Below are positions 20,761-32,300 of a stretch of 64,000 nt of DNA, piece after piece; positions within the stretch are counted from its first letter, which is position 1; each line of letters opens with the position of its first letter. The notes beneath the pieces were generated by a model. The model had not been told where the DNA came from. It did no database searches and worked only from the letters and a program-made list of their open reading frames with translations. The translations under genes and the position numbers were made by a program. Source of the DNA: Geosiphon pyriformis (lineage: Eukaryota > Glomeromycota > Glomeromycetes > Archaeosporales > Geosiphonaceae); the NCBI GenBank assembly GCA_016748015.1, contig JAAOMT010000135.1, positions 1,220,498-1,284,497 of the forward strand, read 5' to 3'.

Positions 20761-23700
20761 ACATTTTGTATTTTTTTTCAAATAATATACAAGCTTTTAT
20801 GAATAAAAACTTTTTGTTATAATTTTTGCATTTAAGTAAAATATAAGATAGTTGTTTTTTTGGTTTTAGTTTTAAGTATAGAATATATTAACTGTTAACT
20901 AATTTATTTATGAAAATAAACTGTTAACTAATCTCTTTAGATCATAATAATATTAATTGTAATGTAAATATTTTGAATAATTATTTAGTTTTTTTAACCC
21001 AATTGGACTAAAAGTTAAATGCCATGTAAGTTTTAGTTATTAGTTGTTTTTTTTTTAAATTCGAAAACTAGAACTTTTTTGAATTGTTTGTTAAAAATAT
21101 TACAAATAACAAATACTCTAATATATTGGTCTTAATAAAAAATCTTTAATTTTTAGGCTTTTTAATCTAAATTTATATTGGCTTTAAGAAACCAATCATT
21201 TTAATGAAAATCTAATATTGAAATATATTTATAACAAGAACTTTAATTGAAATAATAATTTTATTTACTGTAAAAAAAAAATTGTCAATTTTTTCTACTG
21301 GTGTTTTTTTATATTATTAGCAGTAACAATAATTGTTTGAGCAAATCTGTTAATGTTTTTTTTAAGTTGTTATATTAATTAATAAGTAATAATATTTCTA
21401 GCTAATCTATTATTCAAAATTAATCAGATCACTTTTTTTTCAACTTTTACTTTAGTGTATATTGCTATAATAACTTTTTGTTCTAAAACTGTTGTATTGT
21501 TAAGTAAAAAAAATAATTTATTGATTTCAAATTTAAATGAAAATATGTTTAAAATATTGGTATTTTTGGCAATTTTTGTTAGTAGATTGTAATATTATTA
21601 TAGAAAAAATTTTGTTGTTGTGTTGTAATTTTATCTTCTAAAAGTACAATAGAATAAAAATTCTGGTTTTTTAGTATTGTAAAATAGCTTGGTTGAGTAT
21701 AAAAATATCTAAATGACTATTAATTATTGTTGTAAAATATTAATTAATAATTAGAACCAAATCTATTGTTTAATTAAAAATAGTTTTGTGGTCTAAATTG
21801 GTTAAATTAAATCAATATTTGACTAGTAGTTAATAACTCTAAACTAAAAGTTAATAATACAGTTGTTGTAATAAAGCAAATTAATAATAGTTAATTTGGA
21901 GTTTTGAAAAATAATAGACAAATAGTAGTAAGTAATATAATTGCTATTGTTAAAAAAAATAAAGTTGATTATTTTGTTGTTGTTGGTTTTATTATATCTT
22001 TTTGCAATTACATTTTTAATCTTTTGGAATTCTACAATAGTAGCAGTTTAATAATTGGGATTGTCAGATAATAAGAAGTTTTCTTGATATTTTTACTATA
22101 GTAATAATACTTTTATTGTTAATTAGTAAAATATGTTTCAAATTTTTTTATAAATTGATTAATTTTTTCCTTAGCTGCTATACTAATTTCTTCAATTATC
22201 AAGTTGACAAGTTTAATATGGTTGGTTTTTTTTATTGTTATTTTGTAGTTTTTAATATATTAAATAACAGTAATTAAATCTTCTAAAGCATATAATCAAA
22301 CTTTTTTAATAAGTTTGTTTTTAAGTTTTGTAATAAATTAATCTAAAACTTAAATATTAGAATAGTAAGCATTTATTTCTAGCTGGGAAATTTTTTTAAG
22401 AAGTTTGTTAAACTTTTTAATATAAATCATAACAAATTTAAATGGTTTTTGTTTAATGTTTTAAAAATAGTTTCAAAAAATAATTAAAGTATTATTGTTA
22501 ATAAACTATTCAAGAAAAACAGTTTTAAAAACTGTTTAGTTTGCAAAAAAACAGCCAAGTTTTCAAACTATTTGTCTATAGTTTTTTAAGAAAATAAGAA
22601 ATTGCTTTTAATATTCTAATTGCATTCTATCTGTTTGTATTTTTTGTTTTAATAACTTGGTTAAGTTATTTTTAAGGACTGGTCTCGGTATTTTTTTTAG
22701 AGAAATCAGAAATTTTTGCAATATATAAAGTCTTTTTTTTATTTTTTTTATTGTTTGTAATTTTATTTTTTTTATTTTTTTTAATTGGTTCAGAAATGTT
22801 TTCTTTGTTGGCTAATGTTTCTAAATGTTTTTTTTGTTTTTTGCTAAATAATTAAGAAGATTAGTGCTAGTATAAATTAATTTTAACTATTAAGTTGGAT
22901 TTTTGGTAAAGTTTTTTGGTTTTAAAAATTGATTGAAAAATGAGTTTGGTGTTTGTATTTAAGCAAGTAAAGTTAAAAAAAATGCGATTAAAAATAGTAG
23001 TTTAGAACTGGTTTTTTGTTTAAATATTTGCAAGTATTGAAAGATTGTTTTGGTGTATTAAATGTTGTGCAAACTAGTTAGATGTTTTTTATTTGTCTTT
23101 GTTGTTTGTTTTTGGTTTTGATTTGAGTTTAAAAACAAATTATAAGTTGGCAGAATATTTTTTTTACAAAACTTAATAATGTTGTAATCAAGTTCTTTAA
23201 AATAAATAGCATAATTATTAGCATTGATATTTTTTGAGTTTCTGTTTATGATAAAATTTTCAAGAAGATTTTGCTTAATTTTTGTAATATTTTAGTTTTT
23301 AAAAAAATAATTATTGATTCAGTTTTCAATATATTAAAAAAGTATTTTTTTAAAAGCTATGATTTTATCTTGAATTCCAAATTATTGTTTGCAGTAAGTG
23401 TAAATTAACTAATAATACTTTAGAGTTGTTATGTTAAATATAATTACCACTTTAATTTAATTATTGCTGTATTATTTTTAAGAAAGCATTAAATATTACT
23501 AAAGATTTTTTTATCTTTTTTTAATGTTGTAAATATTATTTTGTTATTATTTCTGTTGTTAATAGAAGTTGGTAAACTTTTAATAAGCTAATTTTTCTTT
23601 TAAAATATCTCTTTATATTTTGAACTGTATATGTTATTGGGCTTATAATAAAATAATCAATTTTATGCCAATTATTTATATAATTACTTTGTAGTAAAAG

Positions 23701-24940
23701 TCAACTTTTTTACAGAAAAATTTTATTTGTAAGTTCTTCAAAAATATGTGTAGTTACTTTGTTGTAAAAAGCAACTTTTTTACAGAAAATTTCGACTATA
23801 GACTATCTAATAATATAAAAAATAAAAATAAAAATAAAAATAAACTAAAGAAAAGAAATAAAAAAAATATTAAGAAAGTTGTTTTAGATCTAGATTTAAA
23901 AATTGCTAACAATTACTAAAATTAGTAGCTAATTAATTTTAAAATATTAATATAAAATGACCAATTTCACAATAAAAATAATTAAGAATTTTTATGTTTT
24001 TAAAGTAAGTTTTATTAATTTGTATAAAAGATATTAGAAAAAACATTAGTTTTAGTTAAAATAAAATTCTAACTAAAATATATTTTTTCAAAAAAAAAGC
24101 TCTTTTTTTATACAATTTGTTATAGTATTATTTTATAATCTAGTATTTTTTTTCTTAATATTTTATTAAACTACAAGTTATTTCTGTAAATTAAAAAATT
24201 ATTTTTGTGAATTTTTGAATATTTTATCGAATTACTAAATACTTTAACAAATTTTAAATGTTATATAGTTGGGTATATTATATAATTTAATCATTATAAT
24301 TTGGTTTTATTTGTGTTTTGTACAAATTGAATTATTAATTGAATAATAATTTAATTAATTTAATTAAAATAATAATATATACTAATTAATAATAAGAATT
24401 ATAAAAATAATTTTATGTTAAATAATATTTCAAATTTTGATTAGTAACAGCAATTCTAACAAAATAATTAGAATATTCTTTTAAGTTTTTATATTAGTTA
24501 TTAAAAATCTTTAATTAATACTAATTTTTTTGGTCTTTAATATTATGTATTCTGTTTTTTTGTTTATTAAATACTATTTTATATTTTGTTTTAACAAAAA
24601 ATTTGTTTTAAAGTTAATACTATAAAACTTTAATTATTTTTGAATAATATCAAATTTATTATATTAAATTTAATTAGTTTTATATAAAACTTAATAATTA
24701 AAAATAAAAATTACATATAATTTTTAAGACAAAATATGAAATTAATTTAAAAAAACATAATTTAATAGTTTAAAATAGTTTATTGTTAACTTTTATTTAT
24801 AATTAAACAAATAGTTTTTTAAATAATATAATTAAATTACTTAATATTAATAAAATTTATAATATGTGTTTTAATTAATATTTATTTTGTTTTATTTTTT
24901 TAAATATATATAATAAAATTAAGATTGTAATAAGTATATA
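20761..24940. other. Long AT-rich tract, no assignable gene
   Basis: Only weak hints: just right of the D LTR (20,770-20,830) the minus strand may continue the LINE of 16.8-17.7 kb (a KVFIHKS-like piece against NRFIRAS). A short tandem duplication sits at 23,683-23,789. No frame is open for long, CpG is almost absent (a handful by eye), and I could not decide which repeats these were. Confidence 0.4.
23683..23789 (+). repeat. Two-copy direct repeat, period 70 bp, with internal hairpin
   Basis: A 37-bp unit (23683-23719 and 23753-23789) starting ATTACTTTGT and ending TTTTTTACAGAAAA is repeated with two or three differences. In the second copy GTAAAAAG and CTTTTTTAC can fold back on each other. 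Confidence 0.7.
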
Positions 24941-25020
24941 ATTTAGTTTTAATTAACTTAAATAATTGGTTATATGTAAAAAATATGTAAGTTATATCTA
25001 ATTTTAAATATTATACTAAA
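24940..25020 (+). repeat. LINE 3'-UTR-like segment
   Basis: TTAATTAACTTAAATAATTGGTTATATG and the following bases match the segment after the LINE stop codon at 61,066-61,140. It marks the 3' end of a plus-strand LINE whose body in 20.8-24.9 kb is no longer readable. Confidence 0.6.
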
Positions 25021-25362
25021 TAATTATTAAATTTTACAAGTAAAATAATAATAAAAAAATAATAATAAATATATTTTTGTTGTAAATTATAAAAAAAAAA
25101 ATACCAATTAAAATAAAAAACAATATTTTTAATAAAGTTGCAATTAATTTAAGTAAAAAAATAATTAAAATTAAATTAAATATAATTTAAATAAAATAAT
25201 AATAATTTTTTTGTTAATAATAAAATACTTAATTTTATAAAAGCTTTAAATTTTAAATATTAAGTTTAATATAAATATAATTGTTAAATAAATAAAGAAT
25301 TTGATTAAAAATAATAATAATTTTGTTAATATTATATAAAAAAAAAAACTTTTTTCTCTTCT
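25021..25362. other. AT-rich stretch upstream of LINE ORF1
   Basis: Simple A/T sequence. It may hold the 5' UTR of the following LINE; I see no motif. Confidence 0.35.
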
Positions 25363-27346
25363 ATGTCCAAATTTTTTAAAGAGCAGTTTTTTAAAAAAGA
25401 AGTTTTTTGTTTTTTATTCTTCTAGTTATATTATTTTTAACATTTTTTAACCTAATAATTCTTTTGTGGTAGATCTAAATACTGTTTTGAGTAGTAGTAT
25501 ATCTAAGAAAAAAACTCTTAAAAATGCTTTTTATGATTTTGTAGATGATATTTTTTCTCAAAAAAAAAAAGTTTCTGTTAACAATATTAAGTATTCTGGT
25601 GATAAAAAAAAAATTTCTTTGGTCAAATCTGGTGTTAATAATAAAATATATTTAGATATGAATAATAAATTTAGAAATAATAAGATTAGTAATGCTATAA
25701 TAAGCTTAGGTGGTGGTTTTCTTTTCAGTTCGGCTGTGTTAACTTCCAAAATTAAGAAAATTAATACTAGTTTGATTGGTAATTTTTCTATTGGTATTAT
25801 TGACTTTGGAATAGATGAAAATATGAATTTTTTTTTTCTTTTCTAAATATTTCTCTTAATAAAAGATAGATCAATTCTAAGATAGTAAAAACTCAGATTA
25901 AGGTGATTATTAAAAAATTTTTTATATTAGACATCAATTTTTTAGCTATAAAAGAAAAGTCAGCAACAGCAAAGATTCAATTTATTAAAAATTTTTTTTC
26001 AATAATCAATGGTTTTGAAAGGGTCATTACTTTTTCAAAATTTAAAAAAATTATCCAATCAGTGTTTACTTCTGAGAAAAACATAAAAAAGACTGTATTA
26101 TTGGTCAGGAAAAAAGACATTATTGTAAATACTGATTTTAAAAAACAAAAAATTAGGTTATATTGGACTGTAGTTATCAAGAAAATTCTCATAGATATGT
26201 TTAAAAATATGATTGTTACTGCAGTAGCTGAGTTTAGGGAAATTGTGTCAATTCATTTACAATTAATTAAACTGTAGCAAAAGACTATAGTCAAATTTGT
26301 CAAATCAAGTCAGACTAATTTGTTGGCTGTAAAATAATCATTTTTAATTAAAAAAAATTCTGTATACATAACCAAAGTTATAAGAGATAATAATATCTGA
26401 GTATTAAGAGATTAGTTTAGAACACTTTTGTTTACTTTGTTTGTAAAAACAACAGCTTATAATTTAAGTACTTTATTAGATAAGATTGATAAAAAAACTT
26501 GTATCATTAATTGTTTACTTGAAACTGGCAATCAGGTTCATTGTGTTGTGATTGGTTTTAAGTTTGATGAGAAATTGGAGTTTGCATTTTACATGAAACC
26601 AATTCTTGGTAGTATTAGACTATTTTGAACAAAAATAGATCTGGTTTGATATAAAAAGTGTGGAAAATTTGGTTATTTTGTTTTAAAGTATAATACAACA
26701 TTTAAATTCACTCTCAAGTCCCTAAAGTCATTTAAAAAATCTGTTTCTGAGACAAATTATCTTTAACTAGCCAGATTGTATGCTAAAAAATGTTTTTATC
26801 TCTTATTCTGCTGCTTTTAATGGCAAGTCATGGGCTTAAATGGTCTCAGTAGTATTCTCTTTTTATAATTTATTTTGTAGCTTTTGGTTTTGGTCTCTTT
26901 TTTCTGATGTCTCAGGTTCAGATAGTAGTTTTTTTTCTATTTTAACTGATAACTCATTTTTAGATGCTTATTTGGCTTCTTTGGAATGCTTCTTGGGGTT
27001 CTTGACAAATCAAATTTCTGGCTTAGTATGCAAACTCAACAACATATAATTAGTATTTTTGGCTTCTTTTCCTTTTTTTTATGACTTAATTATCTCAATG
27101 GCTGCTAATTTAGATCCAGATTTGGATATAGTTTTGAATAGTTCTAAAATAGTGCTTTTACTTCTTTTTTTTGTTGTTTTTATTGTTTTAGTTTTAAATC
27201 TGAATAGTTTAAAAGTTTTGATTACCAAAATAGTCAGTTTTGAGTTAAAAATGGTGACTTTAAAGATCTCTGTTAATTCAGTTCTGGCAAAGTTAGATCA
27301 GTTGTATTTAGGCTTAGGTTTTTTAATATTTTTTTTATCTCAATAA
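25363..27346 (+). pseudogene. LINE ORF1 (nucleic-acid-binding gag-like protein), broken
   Basis: First ORF of LINE-1a. Open pieces at 25466-25846, 25903-26277, 26428-26628, 26840-27049 and 27059-27346 follow each other in the order expected of one long ORF1 protein. Visible signatures are SSISKKK near the start, an RRM-like stretch around 26,160-26,280 (WTVVIKKILIDMF), the segment KTCIINCLLETGN, and a zinc knuckle near 26,655-26,690 reading YKKCGKFGYFVLKYN, in which two Cys and the His have been lost (expected C-x2-C-x4-H-x4-C). Four or more in-frame stops are TGA/TAA/TAG where Trp or Gln codons are likely. An ATG at 25363 is a possible original start but is out of frame with the first long piece. 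The wording matches, from memory, LINE ORF1 proteins abundant in arbuscular mycorrhizal fungi. Confidence 0.75.
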
Positions 27347-27354
27347 GTAATTTA

Positions 27355-27873
27355 ATTTGGAAAATTACTACATGCAATATTTATGGTGTCAATATTCCAG
27401 CTAAACAAGAGAATATCATGTATTGGCACATAAATTTAGGTAATATGATTTTAATTATTACAGAAACAAAATTAAAATTTAATATTAGACTCTGAATTAT
27501 AAACAAGTTTGATAAGATGCAAGTTTTCACATCTGGTTTGAATAAAAATTTTTTTGGTGTTGAAATAGCTATTATCATCAACAATTCTTTGGCTTGACAT
27601 GTGTCTAAAGTAGAAAAGATCTCTGATTATAATGTTTTAGTAAAACTGCTGTTTAAAAGAAAGTTATCTGTTATAATTTTAGATTTGTATATTAATATAT
27701 TTATTAAAACAAAATTTGGTTAGGCATCTGAAATCAATTTTTTTATCTCTAGAGCTGTTAGCTCCAGCACTTTTGTGGTATTAAAGAAAGACTTCAATAA
27801 AGATGGTCCAAAAAAAAGTACAAGTTTCAGGTTTTGTGTGGATTTGGAATTGGTTAGTTTTTTTTGTAGATGT
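27355..27873 (+). pseudogene. LINE-1a ORF2, endonuclease part 1
   Basis: ORF2 begins with an apurinic-endonuclease-like domain: ITTCNIYGVNIPAKQENI, the ITETKL strand (the catalytic Glu motif), then near 27,770 a VVLKKDFNKDG motif (normally GDFN; Gly-Asp changed to Lys-Lys or shifted). The frame stops at 27,495-27,600 and again later. The domain is cut at 27873 by Gypsy C and continues at 37963; removing C and one ATGT copy restores a continuous reading SLVKTPTWSNSK. Confidence 0.8.
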
Positions 27874-28735
27874 TATTACAGATGATTATTTGGGGTCTTA
27901 AATCAAATAACAAATCTGTAACTTGGTGCTCAATATTTTGACAAAACTGGTGATACTGGTATGTTGGTTGTATCTGAAAGTTTTAGAGTTGAATCCTTTG
28001 TATAATAGACAGAGATTTAATTGATGATTTTATTTGTAGCTTCCCAAAACTGCAGTTTTGTTAAATTTTTTTCTCAGCATGGTCCAGTAATCCTCCTGGT
28101 AAGCTATCCTCAAATCTATGAGTGTTTTACCCTTGTTTCACGGGTCTTTTACCAGTCCCTATGATGTCTGTATCTCAGCACTTAATCCTTAATCAATTTT
28201 AGTAAAACCAAAGAAATAACAAAAGAAATAAAAGAAAATAAAAGAAGATAAAAAATTAACAAAAAGCAATTGCAAGTTAGTATTCTGTCAATAGCCATGA
28301 TCAAGAGCTATTGTTCCAGTGTAGTTAAGTATCAATTACTATCAACACTTCATGTTGATAGTAGAAAGTGGATTGAGATAGTGAATAATTATTTATTAAT
28401 ATTTGTAATTTGGAAAGTTGCTTAAATAAAATCTAAACAGAAAGATCTTCTAACTAAAGATTCTGCTTTTTCTACTTTTAATGCTACCGCTATATATACA
28501 TAATTGATGTTCTATGAAATCACTCACATTTCTGAGTAATGTGCTATGATTTCTTGAGCAATACTCACATTGCTGAACAATGTGCTCTAATTTTCTAATA
28601 TCGTTCTACATTGCTAAGCAATGTGCCATGTTTTCTGATATTGCTCTACACTGCTGAGCAATATGCTTATGTGCTAAATACTATTCTCTTATTGGTCTGC
28701 TATTTTCTCTATCTGTTTTTTTTTTATGAGTAATA
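27874..28735 (-). repeat. 3' LTR of element C
   Basis: 862 bp, ending in the shared LTR ends (element sense TATTACTCATAAAA...CTGTAATA, from TG...CA). It contains a 4-copy palindromic array (about 28,500-28,680), TATA at 28490-28498 and the hairpin at 28,337-28,363 with sense loop TGAAG. Confidence 0.93.
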
Positions 28736-28750
28736 TTATCTCCTCCTTTT
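28736..28750 (-). other. Polypurine tract of element C
   Basis: AAAAGGAGGAGATAA immediately before the 3' LTR, the expected plus-strand primer site. It overlaps the ORF3 stop. Confidence 0.75.
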
Positions 28751-29384
28751 AATATTAAGCTTCATCGAAATCTTTGTTTTGAATCAATTTTAATACTTCT
28801 TTTTCAAGTATTGTTTGTTTGACTCTGTTCTTCATGTCTTCTACTTGTGTATTGTTCATTCTTCTCTATTGGTTAATGGATATGGTTTCTATGTTAGGGT
28901 GTAACAGTATTTCTGGATAGTTCTAAAATATGTTGTATAGTTGATAAATTGTTCTCACATGTAATGTTGAGTTTGTCTTTTTCCCAATAAATTCTTCAAT
29001 TTGCTGTATTATGTTTTGGTTAAATACTCTCTTGGATTTGTCAATATACAACTCCTGAATATTCAACTTTTGACCTAACTGATAGTAACAGTATGATATT
29101 GAAAGTTGTTCTGTCCATTGCTTCTAATTCTCTTTTGTAAGTTCTTCTGTTGGTGCCATAATAAGTATTTTCCCAAAAGTGTTCTTTACTTTTTCTATTA
29201 TATTGTTTGACCAGTTTTTATTATTCTTTGGTAACCACTAATATAGTGTATTCTTTGTCTTTCTTTTGGTGTTTTGATAGTAAATTGTTTGGTTGTTAAC
29301 AATAATTTCCATGTCTAAAGGTTGTTGACTTAAGGCCTGGAATAATTGTTGAACTATAGTGTGAATATGATCTGGTATTTCCAT
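28749..29384 (-). pseudogene. ORF3 of element C (unknown 211-codon protein)
   Basis: ATG at 29382-29384, final stop at 28749-28751, 636 nt, the same length as in A and B. It begins MEIPDHIHTIVQQLFQALSQ and ends with an Asp-Phe-Asp-Glu-Ala stretch. It is mostly polar and Gln/Asn/Lys-rich, with a repeated Tyr pattern (YCYYQL) in the middle, and I see no signal peptide, membrane span or known motif. Four in-frame stops mark it as decayed here. The purine-rich tract AAAAGGAGGAGATAA follows directly. By position it could be an env-like or accessory gene, but nothing in it supports an envelope protein. Confidence 0.75.
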
Positions 29385-32300
29385 TTTTCTTGGTTGTTTT
29401 TGTCATGTATACTGTGTCTTTATATACTCTTTTATTGTTTAATTTTACATGTTTGGTCCAATGATTATAATTGGTTCCAGATCTTGTGGAATCTCATCTG
29501 GTTGGATTAGTATTCTTTGTACTCCTAATTGTGGAATATTATTGGTAGATGGTAACACTATATAGTGATATAATTTCAGTCAATCACCATGTGCTGCTTT
29601 GGCTAAGATTTTGTTGTCCCATCTTAATTTATAAGCTCTATTTCCTAAAATTTCTTCTATGTGAAATGGTCCATCCCATTTGGAGTTAAATTTTCTATTC
29701 CATTGTTTTTCCACTTTGATACAATATAATAATACTTTGTCTCCAATCTTGAATTTAACTGATTTATCTGGTAATTGGTTATCATATCATTCTTTTTGCT
29801 TTTCTTGAGACTTTTGAATATTATTAGCTGCTTTTTGTTGTCTGTTTTCTAGTGTTTCCATTAGGTCATATGTTCTTCTCAACAATGTTTCTTAGAAATT
29901 AGCTTCTGTTATTGGTTCCATTAAATATGTGCTGATCTTTCTCTTAACTGGTAATATTGCTGTCCTATTATATACCAATTCAAATGGTGTTGCTTGTATA
30001 GTATCTTGTCTTATTGTCTGATAAGCAAATAATACTGATGGTATAAACAAATCCCATTCATCTTGGTTTTCTTAACTGATTTTGGCGATTGCTTTACACA
30101 GTATTCTGTTAAACTTTTTGACTAGTCCATTTGTTTGTAGATAATATGGTGATGATAATGGTTTTTTTATCCCAAATCTCTGACTTAATTCTGTTAATGT
30201 TCTATTTACAAAATGAGTTCTTTGATCTGATAGTAGTTCTTTTGGATATCTGTATTAACATATCAAATCTTGATGAACAAATTCGGCAATAGATTCTACA
30301 TTTGCTCTTTGAATGGCTTTTGCTTCTGGCCATTTAGTGAGATAATTCATGGCTACTACAATATATCTGTTGCTTTTACTGGTGATTGTTAATGGTCCGA
30401 CTAAGTCAATTCCAATGTGATCAAATGGTTGTCCTACTTTGATTGGTTTTAATGGTTCACTTGGTCTTGTTCCTCCTTTTTTTTGACAAGCATTACAATT
30501 TTGAACATATTGGATGATGTCTGGATATATTGATGACCAATAATATCTTTTTCTGGTTCTTTCTATGGTTGCTTCTTTATGAAAATGTCCTGCTGTTGGA
30601 TCTAAGTACATGTTGAATAATATTGTCTCTTTCTTTAGTTCTGTGATTACTCTGATTGATTGATCTGAATTTCTTCTGTTCTTTTAGTAGAGTATATTTT
30701 GATGATTGATAAAATATTTTGATTGTTGTTTTATGTTGTTTTGTTCCTTTTGAGATAATTTCTCCTTGAACAATTGAGTATTTATATAATGCTGGAGTTG
30801 TTAGTATTTTTGTGTGTTCATCTTTTGTTATATTTTTGGGTTGAAATGTTTTTAGATTTGTCTTATTTGCAACAGTCCATTGGCATTTTCATTGTCTTTT
30901 CTCTTTTTATAATGTACTGTATAATTGAATGGTGAAAGTTTTATTTTTCATCTGGCATGGTGATTGTCTACAAATTCTTGTTTCTGGATTGAATTCAATC
31001 CTTTGTGATTAGTGTACACTTCAAACTTTTGACTTAAGTATTCCTTCTATTTGATGACAGCCCAATAGATAGCTAAGTGTTCTAATGCTGGAGTTCCATA
31101 TTTTTTTCTCAACTGGACTTAAGCTTTTACTGGCATAAGCTACTGGATGTTTTCTTCTATCTGATCTTTTCTGTGATAGTACTGCTCCCAATACTTGATC
31201 TGATGCATCAGTAGTGATTATAAATGATTTGCTATAATCTGGATACATCAATATTAGAGCTTGAATAAGTTTTCTTCTTAATGTGTCAAATGCTTTTTGT
31301 TGAGCTTCAGTCTATTTATACTTCACATTCTTGGTCTGTAGATAGTGAAGTGGCTGAACCAGTTTTGAAAAGTCTTTGATAAAACAGTGATAATAGTCTG
31401 CAAAACCTAAAAATGCTCTTAGTTTTGTCAAATTGGTTGGTTTTAAAAAGTTCTTAACTACTTTAATCTTGTTTAGATCCGTTTTGATTCCATCTTTGCT
31501 CACTACATGTCCCAAAAACTTGAGTTCAGTTTTTCCAAAGAAACATTTGGTTGCATTTAGTTTCAATCCTGCTCTCTTCAACCTTTCAAACACTTGTTAA
31601 AGATGATGCAGATAATCATCAAATGTTTTTGAGAACACATTGGTGTCATCCAAGTATATGACTACTGATTTCCATAGTAATCTTATATAGACAATTTCCA
31701 TGAGCCATTGGAATGTTGCTGGAGTATTCATCAAGTCAAATGGCATGACTTCAAACTCAAAATTTTTTTCTTTTGTAGTGAACGTTGTTTTTTCTTTGTT
31801 AGTTGAATCCATGGCTACTTGCCAGTAACCACTATCTAAGTCCAGTATTAAGAACCATTTATTTTCTCCAAAAGCATTGAATAGTTCTTGGATCTTTGGA
31901 GTTGAATAGCTATCATCTTTTGTTACTTCATTCAGTTTTTAATAGTCTACACAAAACCAGATTTTTCCATTCTTCTTACAGACTAGTACTACTGGTGATG
32001 ACCATGGACTCATTGATGGCTAAATTAGCCCAGTGTTAAGCATCCGGTTGATTTCTTGATGGATAATCTTATAACTAGCTGGTAGTACTCTGTATGCTCT
32101 TTGTTTTATTGGCATTGCATCTCCAGTTTTGATCTGGTTTTGGATAATGTCTGTTCTGCCAAATTTGTTTTCACTGGGAAAAATGTCATTGAAGTTGTTG
32201 AGCAACATTTTGAGTTGCATCTGTTGAAGTGGGTCTAAGTTGCCCATGTTCATTTGTTCCAATTGTTTTGATTGGAGCAAGTAACATTCACTATGTTCAT

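Noticed and set aside
28749-29384. ORF3 as an envelope gene (retrovirus-like element)
   Set aside because: No signal peptide, transmembrane span or furin-like site visible; composition is polar.
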